Assembly: GCA_040954595.2 (NCBI GenBank)
Contig: CM082585.2
Span: 1,240,001 to 1,304,000 of the forward strand
DNA: 64,000 nucleotides
Direction: 5' to 3'
Source of the DNA: Balanoglossus misakiensis
Lineage: Eukaryota; Hemichordata
Positions 1 through 10,719 of this stretch are shown piece after piece (position 1 is the first letter of the stretch; the number at the start of each line of letters is the position of its first letter). A program made the translations under genes and the position numbers. The notes beneath the pieces are model-generated. The model made no database searches, was not told the DNA's origin, and saw only the letters and a list, made by a program, of their open reading frames with translations.

Positions 1-2155
1 TGAATGCCTTTGAGTCCGTTGATACAGTCTCTGAGAAGATGAACTCTCTATATGAATGGTTAATTCTTGAAGTTCATAAGGTGTCATGTTATTGAAGTTA
101 AGGTTATGAAATAATGAATACAAATAGTTTGTTAAATCATTTAGAGTCGGAAAACTCAATACCATACTTGAACCGTCAGAACATTGGAAACCATGTGAGT
201 TTCGACTATGAGAATCAAATACGAAGTATTTGCCATCTGTTGCAGAAAGGGCCATGCTGTAGCCACCAAGTATTAACATAACTGAGTTACTAGAATTGAA
301 CATGTTAATCATAGCATCTCTGAACACCATACATCCTTGTTCATCATAGTCAGACATACAGTCTAACATACCAAAGTACAGTCTTCCTTGTGTAATATTG
401 AACTGCACAGAATTCATGTGAACAGTATTTGGCAATTCATCACACATTAGTATTTCAGAAAATAATTTATTACTTGCTCTGAGGTCATTTGTGGTTTTAA
501 TGTATAAATTATCACCAGCATGTAAAATGTGATCTAAGTCATTAGATGTCAATGTCATCTCTCTTTCTTTTGATATGCAAAGGAAAGCAAGGGCATTACA
601 AGTACATTGTCTACCTCGTGAATTTATGCTGAAAATATCATTGCCTTGATGAAAACTACCTTGGAGTACACTGTCTATTGTGTAACTTTCCCAGTGTAAA
701 GTGTGACTATTGTGAGAGGAGTATAATTCTTGTTTGTCATGTGCATCATTTGCACTGTAGTATACACAAGAGGAATTTTGATTTGACACACTGGTCGAAG
801 AATTCTTATTGAAGGTTGTAACTGATTGAGTGGCATTAAAACTTTTGATAATGGTACTTGAAGATGTAGACATATTATTGCTGTATGGTTCTATGCTTGA
901 CGATATTGATGTATTGTTATTGGCATTGCCGTACGAATCTGACTTCTTGAATGTTCCTTGTAGCACAGGGTGTTTTACTTTACTGGATCCACCCAAACCA
1001 GAATCAGACCCAGCTGATATGATTGGTCCATCAGCCTGTTTAAAAATAAACAAGATAAGCGACAATTAGAAAATACAGTTACCTTTAATTTCCATCACAT
1101 GTCCTTATTTGACCCCTGATGAGTACTATGACAATGAGAGCCAATGACAGGTCAATTTTGCGTCATATTCAAATTGGTTTTGTGTATATCATGTACATAT
1201 AAGTACTATCACTAGTATTTACATTGCAAATGTGTTCAATTAAGCTTTTGTATAAATTTGTTGTAATTTCAATACATTTTGCAAAATTTAGCTACTTGCA
1301 TAATATTTGTATATCACATGTGGACAAAGACATTGCACAAATTAGTAACATGGCTATTGTCACGCCACCTCATCAAAAACTACTAGCGGCACAGGGTTGG
1401 CCTGCCATAACATTGTCTTACACTCATGTTTCACAATCATTCGAAAGCTCATTGCAACATTGAAATTATATCACCTACAAACCTCACCTTTCTACAAAGT
1501 TCCATATCAAATAAAACTTTCCCACATAAATCTTTTCCAGTTGAACCTTTTGAAACCACACACTTCACCTGACAAATTTAGTCTGGAAAGTTGAACGTAC
1601 CCTCTATCTACTCTGAAACTACCAAGTTTAAAACAAACTTCAAAACTGGAAAAGGTTTGTGCCTATGACTTTTCCCATATAATTACATTGAGAATACCTA
1701 GAAAACTCACTTCTACTATTTCTATGAAATATTACACATAGCTCAATCAAATAGAAATAAATGCATCCATCAAATATCGTTTGGTCACTGTATTTTTTTA
1801 GATAAACTTTACAAGTGTTTCGCCCATAGATACACCCTCACTGAATATGCTGACTCAGCAATTTTCCTCAATTATCAACAAAATTCATGGCCTTGTATTT
1901 CAAAAGCAAACGCAGTGACATGAGAAGCCAATAATCCAAAATTGAAGACATAACGTTACTTTCGATTTTACTGATCATTACGGACTAGCTGCTAAAAGCC
2001 TACCCTGCGACCAAACAGTGACGTTGACCAACTTTCCCCTGCTCAAATGAAGAACTCCTTTTCCTGTTTACAAGTATGTACAATTTTATAGTATGCAAAT
2101 ACACACATACCGATTTTTTCACAGCTGATTTTCTCCAATTCTTTTTCCTTGGCAT
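1..2155 (-). CDS. Two-exon gene for a C76/tegument-USP-like cysteine protease (3' end beyond the window)
   Basis: Seen: exon 2 (1035-1) is 345 codons with no stop, entered through a TTTAAACAG acceptor. Exon 1 (2155-2111, 15 codons) starts at the first ATG after an in-frame stop, has A at -3, and ends at a GTATGT donor. Both junctions are phase 0. The N-terminus is basic (MPRKKNWRKS), then about 110 residues are rich in Ser, Asn and Thr. Counting from the start of exon 2, the domain core runs from about residue 115 to 312: GSFHQGN (126-132), a Gln-Cys box GRQCTCNAL (141-149), LDHILHAGDNLY (167-178) and FDSHSRN (273-279). Family knowledge: in C76-type deubiquitinase/protease folds a Cys, an Asp and a His two residues after the Asp form the triad. 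C144 (less likely C146), D274 and H276 fit. Such proteins are common in animal mobile elements, often near PIF1-type helicases. Inference: an intact peptidase, perhaps acting on ubiquitin conjugates; substrate and C-terminus are unseen. Its reading is clean, unlike the decayed elements further right. Confidence 0.72.
1036..2110 (-). other. Intron of the cysteine protease gene
   Basis: A 1,075-base intron on the minus strand, from a GTATGTGTGT donor (2110 downward) to a T-rich tract ending in TTTAAACAG (1044-1036). It joins two phase-0 ends. Reading on from exon 2 into the intron meets a stop 11 codons upstream with no ATG in between, so exon 2 alone has no start near its 5' end. I see no other gene inside. 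RNA reads across the junction would settle it. Confidence 0.65.
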
Positions 2156-3447
2156 AATTCTGACCTTAGTAGCAAAAGACAAGAATGTGATAATATCAAT
2201 AACAGCATTTTAACATCATTGGTTAGACAACTTGAAACTGCCTAGATAATATGCAAGTAAAAGCCTGGCAAAAATGTAACATGTACAATTGCTTAATTTT
2301 AACATACTCACACAACATATATTTCCATCATTTTTATAGGAGTAATTGAAACTACAACATCAATATGACCATCACATGTTCTAGGACTTCCAAAATAGAG
2401 AAACACTATGAAAAACTTCAGCTGAAAAATAGAATATGTAATATAATTACCTGCAATTTGATAAAAAGTGATTCTTCAAGAGCTGGTTAAGTCTCTAACT
2501 GTTCCAAAACAATGACAGGAAGTGGCTGCTCATTAGGCTGTTCCTGGCACTGCCACTACTCCCTCACATTGCTGGCAACAGTAGCTTGATACTTTGGGGT
2601 TCAAAGTCAGCAGATAACAGCCAAGAATTTGGAATCCGCAATTACAGCATAGGGTATACTGGCACCGCCTTACGTTGAGAGGTTTGTCAACAATAATATA
2701 GTGCAATAGTGCAAACAATATGTTTAGATAGCAACAGATCTAAAGTTATTACAATAATGCCAACACATGTTTTGAGCTACTCCTGTGTGTTCTTTCAACT
2801 ACAGAAAATCAAGCAGTCTTTCCAATGCTGCTACACCTACATAAGTATGGTGTGTGCTACACTGCCCCAAGGTTATTTCGATACACAAATATAACTGTGA
2901 CATAATCAGCTCATGTACACTCTAGGAGAGATTGCACTTAGGACTGGGTGTATCAGGGAATAGATTACACAAAAACGATGAAACAGAAAGGCAAACAGCT
3001 AAAATGGACAAACCAAAGTGTCCTCATGTAAAGAGTACCTTTCAAAGCACTGGATTTGTTCATAGAGGCAAAACCAGAAATATGCAAATATCCACAGCAC
3101 AGTACAATGTCTTACTTCAGTCACCATAAGAAATATGCCTACAACATGCACAGCAATCTGCCAAGTGGATTCATAGAAACCAATTTTTGGCAAAAAATTG
3201 CAAAAAATGCACCAAGAACACAATTATGGGAATGTCACCATACTTTCACGACACCTTAACTTGAAATGAATTTTGACCAAATATCCCCAAAATTACAAAT
3301 ATGCAAATTATGCAACAAATTGCCCCAAAATGACCTCAATTGCCTTTCAGTATACCAAGCTTCATTCTAAATTTTAAAGCCATTGACCCATAACTTTCAG
3401 AAAAATTTGTTTTCACCTAAAATATTGACAAAGACGAAAAAATTCAT
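2156..3447. other. Non-coding stretch upstream of the protease gene
   Basis: About 1.3 kb that should hold the 5' untranslated region and promoter of the minus-strand gene. A pyrimidine-rich run ending in ACTAAG just before the ATG (minus strand, about 2180-2164) could be the acceptor of a further 5' exon, but this is weak. Short open frames on both strands (for example 2533-2718 minus, 2932-3259 plus) have no recognisable domain. I see no TATA box I would defend. From about 3260 the sequence takes on the style of the repeat that follows. Confidence 0.4.
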
Positions 3448-3499
3448 AAAAAATAAAACATCCATGATATCAACTGAACACTTACATGTCGGTCACAGG

Positions 3500-4450
3500 C
3501 TTTTCAATTTCAGTCCCAACCCTCCAAACGCGAAGTCTGTACCTGCTCTGGATGCCAAGATATGATAAAGTAGGTCAAAGGTCACCTGAGGTCATGCAAA
3601 ATTTGGGCAAGAAATTTTGACCTAATACTGGTCCATGTTCAATAAAAACCAAACCTATAGCCTTATTGGTTAGCCTGGAATTAGGTATGCACATAATTAA
3701 TGAGATATGCAGGTGTCACAGGTGACCCCCAATTGCGGCTTTTCAATTTTAGTGCCAACCCTCCAAACGCCAAGTCTGTACCTGCTCTGGATGTCAAGAT
3801 ATGGTAATGTAGGTCAAAGGTCACCTGAGGTCATGCAAAATTTGGGCAAGAAATTTTGACCCTATACTGGTCCATGTTCAACAAAAACCGAACCTATAGC
3901 CTTATTGGTTAGCCTGGAATTAGGTATGCACATAATTAATGAGATATGCAGGTGTCACAGGTGACCCCCAATTGCGGCTTTTCAATTTTAGTCCCAACCC
4001 TCCAAACGCCAAGTCTGTGCCTGCTCTGGATGTCAAGATTTGGTAATGTAGGTCAAAGGTCACCTGAGGTCATGCAAAATTTGGGCAAGAAATTTTGACC
4101 CTATACTGGTCCATGTTCAACAAAAACCGAACCTATAGCCTTATTGGTTAGCCTGGAATTAGGTATGCACATAATTAATGAGATATGCAGGTGTCACAGG
4201 TGACCCCCAATTTCGGCTTTTCAATTTCAGTCCCAACCCTCCAAACGCCAACTCTGTACCTGCTCTGGATGCCGAGATATAGGAAAGTAGGTCAAAGGTC
4301 ACCTGAGGTCACCCAAAATTTGGGCAAGAAATTTTGACCCTATACTGGTCCATGTCCCACCAGAACAAAACCTCTAGCCCTATTAGTTAGCCCGGAATTA
4401 GGTATGCACATAATTAATGTGTTAAGCAGGTGTTACAGGTGAGCCCAAAA
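3500..4450 (+). repeat. 239-bp tandem repeat, four copies
   Basis: Copies begin at about 3500, 3739, 3978 and 4217, an exact 239-base step. Shared landmarks are CTTTTCAATTT, CCAACCCTCCAAACGC, GTAGGTCAAAGGTCACCTGA, TGGTCCATGTTC and GGTATGCACATAATTAATG. Copies 2 and 3 are nearly identical. Copy 4 is the most diverged (GTGTTAAGCAGGTGTTACAGG near its end), as expected for an edge copy. No reading frame crosses a copy. A diverged piece of the same unit reappears at 13908-14205. Confidence 0.93.
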
Positions 4451-4886
4451 ATTTCCCTTTTATTTTGGCCCCATTGTGCTCACTGACCAATAGACAATCA
4501 CTGTACAGGACTATTGCACAGACCAGAATCCCACAATAAGACGTGGACATAGCTTAACCATAGAGGTATAAGTAAAGGTATAAATTTAATAAAAAGACTA
4601 AAAAATCTTTAAAAATAAAACATCCATGATATCAACTTAACACTAAAAGGTCGGTGTGAGGTTGACATATGGTACATGCATACCAATTTTCAAAGCAATC
4701 TGACCAGTAATTGTTGACTTACAGAGTTTTGATCAATTCCACATTTTACCAGCTAATTTGCATATTTTTGGGCCTGGCAACTTCGTTTGGACAAACTCCA
4801 ATCTACAGCCCAGCCTGCACCTACACACCAAATATTGAGGTGATACGCGCAGCGGTTTTCAAGTTTTTGATGTGGACGGACATACA
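4451..4886. other. Spacer between core repeats and hairpin end
   Basis: AT-rich non-coding sequence holding the second copy of the CATCCATGATATCAACT flank (about 4609-4645). From about 4690 it holds the part of the element's end that is shared with the inverted copy at 17100-17300. No gene is visible. Confidence 0.6.
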
Positions 4887-4931
4887 GACATACATCCATA
4901 CATCCATACATCCATCCATACATACATACAG
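4887..4931 (+). repeat. CATA/CATC microsatellite
   Basis: An imperfect run of CATA, CATC and CAGA tetramers sits 18 bases before the terminal palindrome. The inverted family member at 17053-17100 carries the complementary TATG run at the same place, so the microsatellite belongs to the element rather than being chance slippage at one site. Confidence 0.85.
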
Positions 4932-4948
4932 ACGCAACCCATCCCATA

Positions 4949-4985
4949 AGGTCCCATGGTATATAGGCCTATACCAATGGGACCT
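4949..4985. repeat. 37-bp imperfect terminal palindrome (hairpin)
   Basis: Arms AGGTCCCAT-GGTATA and TATACC-AATGGGACCT pair with one bulged base around a GGCC centre. The same palindrome closes the inverted family member at 16995-17031. The 78-bp satellite begins immediately after it, at 4986-4987. Confidence 0.85.
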
Positions 4986-5021
4986 AAAAAATGACAAATT
5001 TTTGACTGCAAAATCTCAAAA

Positions 5022-7885
5022 TTTCGTCCATTTTTGAAAAAAAATCATGGGTAAAAATCATCAAAAAATGACAAATTTTCGACTGCAAAATCTCAACATT
5101 TCGTCGATTTTTGAAAAAAATCATGGGTGAAAATCATCAAAAAATGACAAATTTTCGACTTTGCAAAATCTCAAAATTTCGTCGATTTTTGAAAAAAAAT
5201 CATAGGTGAAAATCATCAAAAAATGACAAAATTTTCGAGTTTGCAAAATCACAAAATTTCGTCGATTTTGAAAAAAATCATAGGTTCGTCGATTTTTTTT
5301 AAAAAAACATGGGTGAAAATCATCAAAAAATGACAAATTTTCGACTTTGCAAAATCTCAAAATTTCATCAATTTTTGAAAAAATCATGGGTGAAAATCAT
5401 CAAAAAATGACAAAACTTTCGACTTTGCAAAATCTCAAAATTTCGTCGATTTTTGAAAAAAAATCATGGTTGAAAATCATCAAAAAATGACAAAATTTTC
5501 GAGTTTGCAAAATCACACAATTTCGTCGATTTTGAAAAAAATCATAGGTTCGTCGATTTTTTTAAAAAAAACATGGGTGAAAATCATCAAAAAATGACAA
5601 ATTTTTGACTTTGCAAAATCTCAAAATTTCGTCGATTTTTGAAAAAAATCATTGGGGAAAATCATCAAAAAATAACAAATTTTCGACTTTGCAAAATCTC
5701 AAAATTTCGTCGATTTTTGAAAAAAATCATGGGTGAAAATCATCAAAAAATGACAAACTTTCGACTTTGCAAAATCTCAAAATTTCGTCGATTTTTGAAA
5801 AAAATCATTGGGGAAAATCATCAAAAAATGACAAATTTTCGACTTTGCAAAATCTCAAAGTTTCGTCGATTTTTGAAAAAAATCATGGGTGAAAATCATC
5901 AAAAAATGACAAATTTTCGACTTTGCAAAATCTCAAAATTTCGTCGATTTTGAAAAAAATCATGGGTTCGTCGATTTTTTAAAAACAACATTGGTGAAAA
6001 TCATCAAAAAATGACAAATTTTCGACTTTGCAAAATCTCAAAATTTCGTCGATTTTTAAAAAAAAATCATGGATGAAAATCATCAACAAATGACAAATTT
6101 TCGACTTTGCAAAATCTCAAAATTTCGTCGATTTTTGAAAAAAATCATGGGTGAAAATCATCAAAAAATGACAAATTTTCGACTTTGCAAAATCTCAACA
6201 TTTCGTCGATTTTTGAAAAAAATCATAGGTGAAAATCATCAAAAAATGACAAATTTTCGACTTTGCAAAAGCTCAAAATTTCGTCCATTTTTGAAAAAAA
6301 ATCATGGGTAAAAATCATCAAAAAATGACAAATTTTCGACTGCAAAATCTCAACATTTCGTCGATTTTTGAAAAAAATCATGGGTGAAAATCATCAAAAA
6401 ATGACAAATTTTCGACTTTGCAAAATCTCAAAATTTCGTCGATTTTTGAAAAAAAATCATAGGTGAAAATCATCAAAAAATGACAAAATTTTCGAGTTTG
6501 CAAAATCACAAAATTTCGTCGATTTTGAAAAAAATCATAGGTTCGTCGATTTTTTTTAAAAAAACATGGGTGAAAATCATCAAAAAATGACAAATTTTCG
6601 ACTTTGCAAAATCTCAAAATTTCATCAATTTTTGAAAAAATCATGGGTGAAAATCATCAAAAAATGACAAAACTTTCGACTTTGCAAAATCTCAAAATTT
6701 CGTCGATTTTTGAAAAAAAATCATGGTTGAAAATCATCAAAAAATGACAAAATTTTCGAGTTTGCAAAATCACACAATTTCGTCGATTTTGAAAAAAATC
6801 ATAGGTTCGTCGATTTTTTTAAAAAAAACATGGGTGAAAATCATCAAAAAATGACAAATTTTTGACTTTGCAAAATCTCAAAATTTCGTCGATTTTTGAA
6901 AAAAAATCATTGGGGAAAATCATCAAAAAATAACAAATTTTCGACTTTGCAAAATCTCAAAATTTCGTCGATTTTTGAAAAAAATCATGGGTGAAAATCA
7001 TCAAAAAATGACAAACTTTCGACTTTGCAAAATCTCAAAATTTCGTCGATTTTTGAAAAAAATCATTGGGGAAAATCATCAAAAAATGACAAATTTTCGA
7101 CTTTGCAAAATCTCAAAATTTCGTCGATTTTTGAAAAAAATCATGGGTGAAAATCATCAAAAAATGACAAATTTTCGACTTTGCAAAATCTCAAAATTTC
7201 GTCGATTTTGAAAAAAATCATGGGTTCGTCGATTTTTTAAAAACAACATTGGTGAAAATCATCAAAAAATGACAAATTTTCGACTTTGCAAAATCTCAAA
7301 ATTTCGTCGATTTTTAAAAAAAAATCATGGATGAAAATCATCAACAAATGACAAATTTTCGACTTTGCAAAATCTCAAAATTTCGTCGATTTTTGAAAAA
7401 AATCATGGGTGAAAATCATCAAAAAATGACAAATTTTCGACTTTGCAAAATCTCAACATTTCGTCGATTTTTGAAAAAAATCATAGGTGAAAATCATCAA
7501 AAAATGACAAATTTTCGACTTTGCAAAAGCTCAAAATTTCGTCCATTTTTGAAAAAAAATCATGGGTAAAAATCATCAAAAAATGACAAATTTTCGACTG
7601 CAAAATCTCAACATTTCGTCGATTTTTGAAAAAAATCATGGGTGAAAATCATCAAAAAATGACAAATTTTCGACTTTGCAAAATCTCAAAATTTCGTCGA
7701 TTTTTGAAAAAAAATCATAGGTGAAAATCATCAAAAAATGACAAAATTTTCGAGTTTGCAAAATCACAAAATTTCGTCGATTTTGAAAAAAATCATAGGT
7801 TCGTCGATTTTTTTTAAAAAAACATGGGTGAAAATCATCAAAAAATGACAAATTTTCGACTTTGCAAAATCTCAAAATTTCGTCG
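5022..7885 (+). repeat. Higher-order block of about 1,257 bp, two full copies and part of a third
   Basis: The marker TTTCGTCCATTTTTG followed by ATCATGGGTAAAAATC recurs at 5022, 6279 and 7537, steps of 1257 and 1258. The internal order of variant units is the same in each copy: one with a 2-base loss, then one with GAGTTTGCAAAATCACA, then the GGTTCGTCG composite. The third copy follows the first two to about 7885 and then switches to different units. A related fragment lies at about 8207-8720. Confidence 0.85.
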
Positions 7886-10719
7886 ATTTTTGAAAAAAAT
7901 CATTGGGGAAAATAATCAAAAAATGACAAATTTTCGACTTTGCAAAATCTCAAAATTTCGTCGATTTTTGAAAAAAATCATTGGGGAAAATCATCAAAAA
8001 ATGACAAATTTTCGACTTTGCAAAATCTCAAAATTTCGTCGATTTTTGAAAAAAAATAATGGTTGAAAATCATCAAAAAATGACAAATTTTCGACTTTGC
8101 AAAATCTCAAAATTTCGTCGATTTTTGAAAGAAAATAATGGTTGAAAATCATCAAAAAATGTCAAATTTTCGACTTTGCAAAATCTCAAAATTTCGTCGA
8201 TTTTGAAAAAAATCATAGGTTCGTCGATTTTTTTAAAAAAAACATGGGTGAAAATCATCAAAAAATGACAAATTTTCGACTTTGCAAAATCTCAAAATTT
8301 CGTCGATTTTTGAAAAAAATCATTGGGGAAAATCGTCAAAAAATGACAAATTTTCGACTTTGCAAAATCTCAAAATTTCGTCGATTTTGAAAAAAATCAT
8401 GGGTTCGTCGATTTTTTAAAAACAACATTGGTGAAAATCATCAAAAAATGACAAATTTTCGACTTTGCAAAATTTCAAAATTTCGTCGATTTTTAAAAAA
8501 AAATCATGGATGAAAATCATCAACAAATGACAAATTTGCGACTTTGCAAAATCTCAAAATTTCGTCGATTTTTGAAAAAAATCATGGGTGAAAATCATCA
8601 AAAAATGACAAATTTTCGACTTTGCAAAATCTCAACATTTCGTCGATTTTTGAAAAAAATCATAGGTGAAAATCATCAAAAAATGACAAAATTTCGACTT
8701 TGAAAAAGCTCAAAATTTCGTCCATTTTTGAAAAAAAATCATGGGTAAAAATCATCAAAAAATGACAAATTTACGACTGTAAAATCTCAACATTTCGTCG
8801 ATTTTTGAAAAAAATCATGGGTGAAAATCATCAAAAAATGACAAATTTTCGACTTTGCAAAATCTCAACATTTCGTCGATTTTTGAAAAAAATCATAGGT
8901 GAAAATCATCAAAAAATGACAAATTTTTGACTGCAAAATCTCAAAATTTCGTCGATTTTTGAAAAAAAACATGGGGGAAAATCATTAAAAAATGACAAAT
9001 TTTCGACTGCAAAATCTCAACATTTCGTCGATTTTTGAAAAAAATCATGGGTGAAAATCATCAAAAAATGACAAATTTTCGACTTTGCAAAATCTCAACA
9101 TTTCGTCCATTTTTGAAAAAAATCATAGGTGAAAATCATCAAAAAATGACAAATTTTCGACTTTGCAAATGCTCAAAATTTCGTCCATTTTTGAAAAAAA
9201 ATCATGGGTAAAAATCATCAAAAATGACAAATTTTCGACTGCAAAATCTCAACATTTCGTCGATTTTTGAAAAAAATCATGGGTGAAAATCATCAAAAAA
9301 TGACAAATTTTCGACTTTGCAAAAACTCAACATTTCGTCGATTTTTGAAAAAAATCATGGGTGAAAATCATCAAAAAATGACAAATTTTCGACTTTGCAA
9401 ATGCTCAAAATTTCGTCCATTTTTGAAAAAAAATCATGGGTAAAAATCATCAAAAATGACAAATTTTCGACTGCAAAATCTCAACATTTCGTCGATTTTT
9501 GAAAAAAATCATGGGTGAAAATCATCAAAAAATGACAAATTTTCGACTTTGCAAAATCTCAACATTTCGTCGATTTTTGAAAAAAATCATGGGTGAAAAT
9601 CATCAAAAAATGACAAATTTTCGACTTTGCAAAATCTCAAAATTTCGTCAATTTATGAAAAAATCATGGGTGAAAATCATCAAAAAATGACAAATTTTCG
9701 TCTTTGCAAAATCTCAAAATTTCGTCGGTTTTTGAAAAATAATATGGGTGAAAATCATCAAAAAATGACAAATTTTTGACTGCAAAATCTCAAAATTTCG
9801 TCGATTTTTGAAAAAAAACATGGGGGAAAACCATCAAAAAATGACAAATTTTCGACTGCAAAATCTCAACATTTCGTCGATTTTTGAAAAAAATCATGGG
9901 TGAAAATCATCAAAAAATGACAAATTTTCGACTTTGCAAAAACTCAACATTTCGTCGATTTTTGAAAAAAATCATGGGTGAAAATCATCAAAAAATGACA
10001 AATTTTCGACTTTGCAAATGCTCAAAATTTCGTCCATTTTTGAAAAAAAATCATGGGTAAAAATCATCAAAAATGACAAATTTTCGACTGCAAAATCTCA
10101 ACATTTCGTCGATTTTTGAAAAAAATCATGGGTGAAAATCATCAAAAAATGACAAATTTTCGACTTTGCAAAATCTCAACATTTCGTCGATTTTTGAAAA
10201 AAATCATGGGTGAAAATCATCAAAAAATGACAAATTTTCGACTTTGCAAAATCTCAACATTTCGTCGATTTTTGAAAAAAATCATGGGTGAAAATCATCA
10301 AAAAATGACAAATTTTCGACTTTGCAAAATCTCAAAATTTCGTCAATTTATGAAAAAATCATGGGTGAAAATCATCAAAAAATGACAAATTTTCGTCTTT
10401 GCAAAATCTCAAAATTTCGTCGATTTTTGAAAAAAATCATAGGTGAAAATAATAAAAAAAATGACAAATTTTCGACTTTGCAAAAGCTCAAAATTTCGTC
10501 CATTTTTGAAAAAAAATCATGGGTAAAAATCATCAAAAAATGACAAATTTACGACTGTAAAATCTCAACATTTCGTCGATTTTTGAAAAAAATCATGGGT
10601 GAAAATCATCAAAAAATGACAAATTTTCGACTTTGCAAAATCTCAACATTTCGTCGATTTTTGAAAAAAATCATAGGTGAAAATCATCAAAAAATGACAA
10701 ATTTTTGACTGCAAAATCT

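Larger units (their letters stand above)
3448..4985. mobile_element. Composite non-autonomous element: 239-bp core repeats, microsatellite and terminal hairpin (HINE/pearl-like)
   Basis: Seen, in order: a flank AAAATAAAACATCCATGATA at about 3448 that recurs at about 4609; four direct 239-bp copies; a spacer; about 200 bp ending in a CATA microsatellite; and a 37-bp imperfect palindrome at 4949-4985. The last 300 bp recur inverted at 16995-17300, which defines a dispersed family with the palindrome as a shared end. Family knowledge: internal tandem repeats, a microsatellite and a terminal hairpin are typical of non-autonomous Helitron-like elements (HINEs, and pearl elements of molluscs). Inference: this is such an element. 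I found no Rep/helicase gene and did not establish the 5' end. Confidence 0.5.

Noticed and set aside
830-1069. 79-codon plus-strand frame
   Set aside because: Shadow of the cysteine protease exon on the minus strand.
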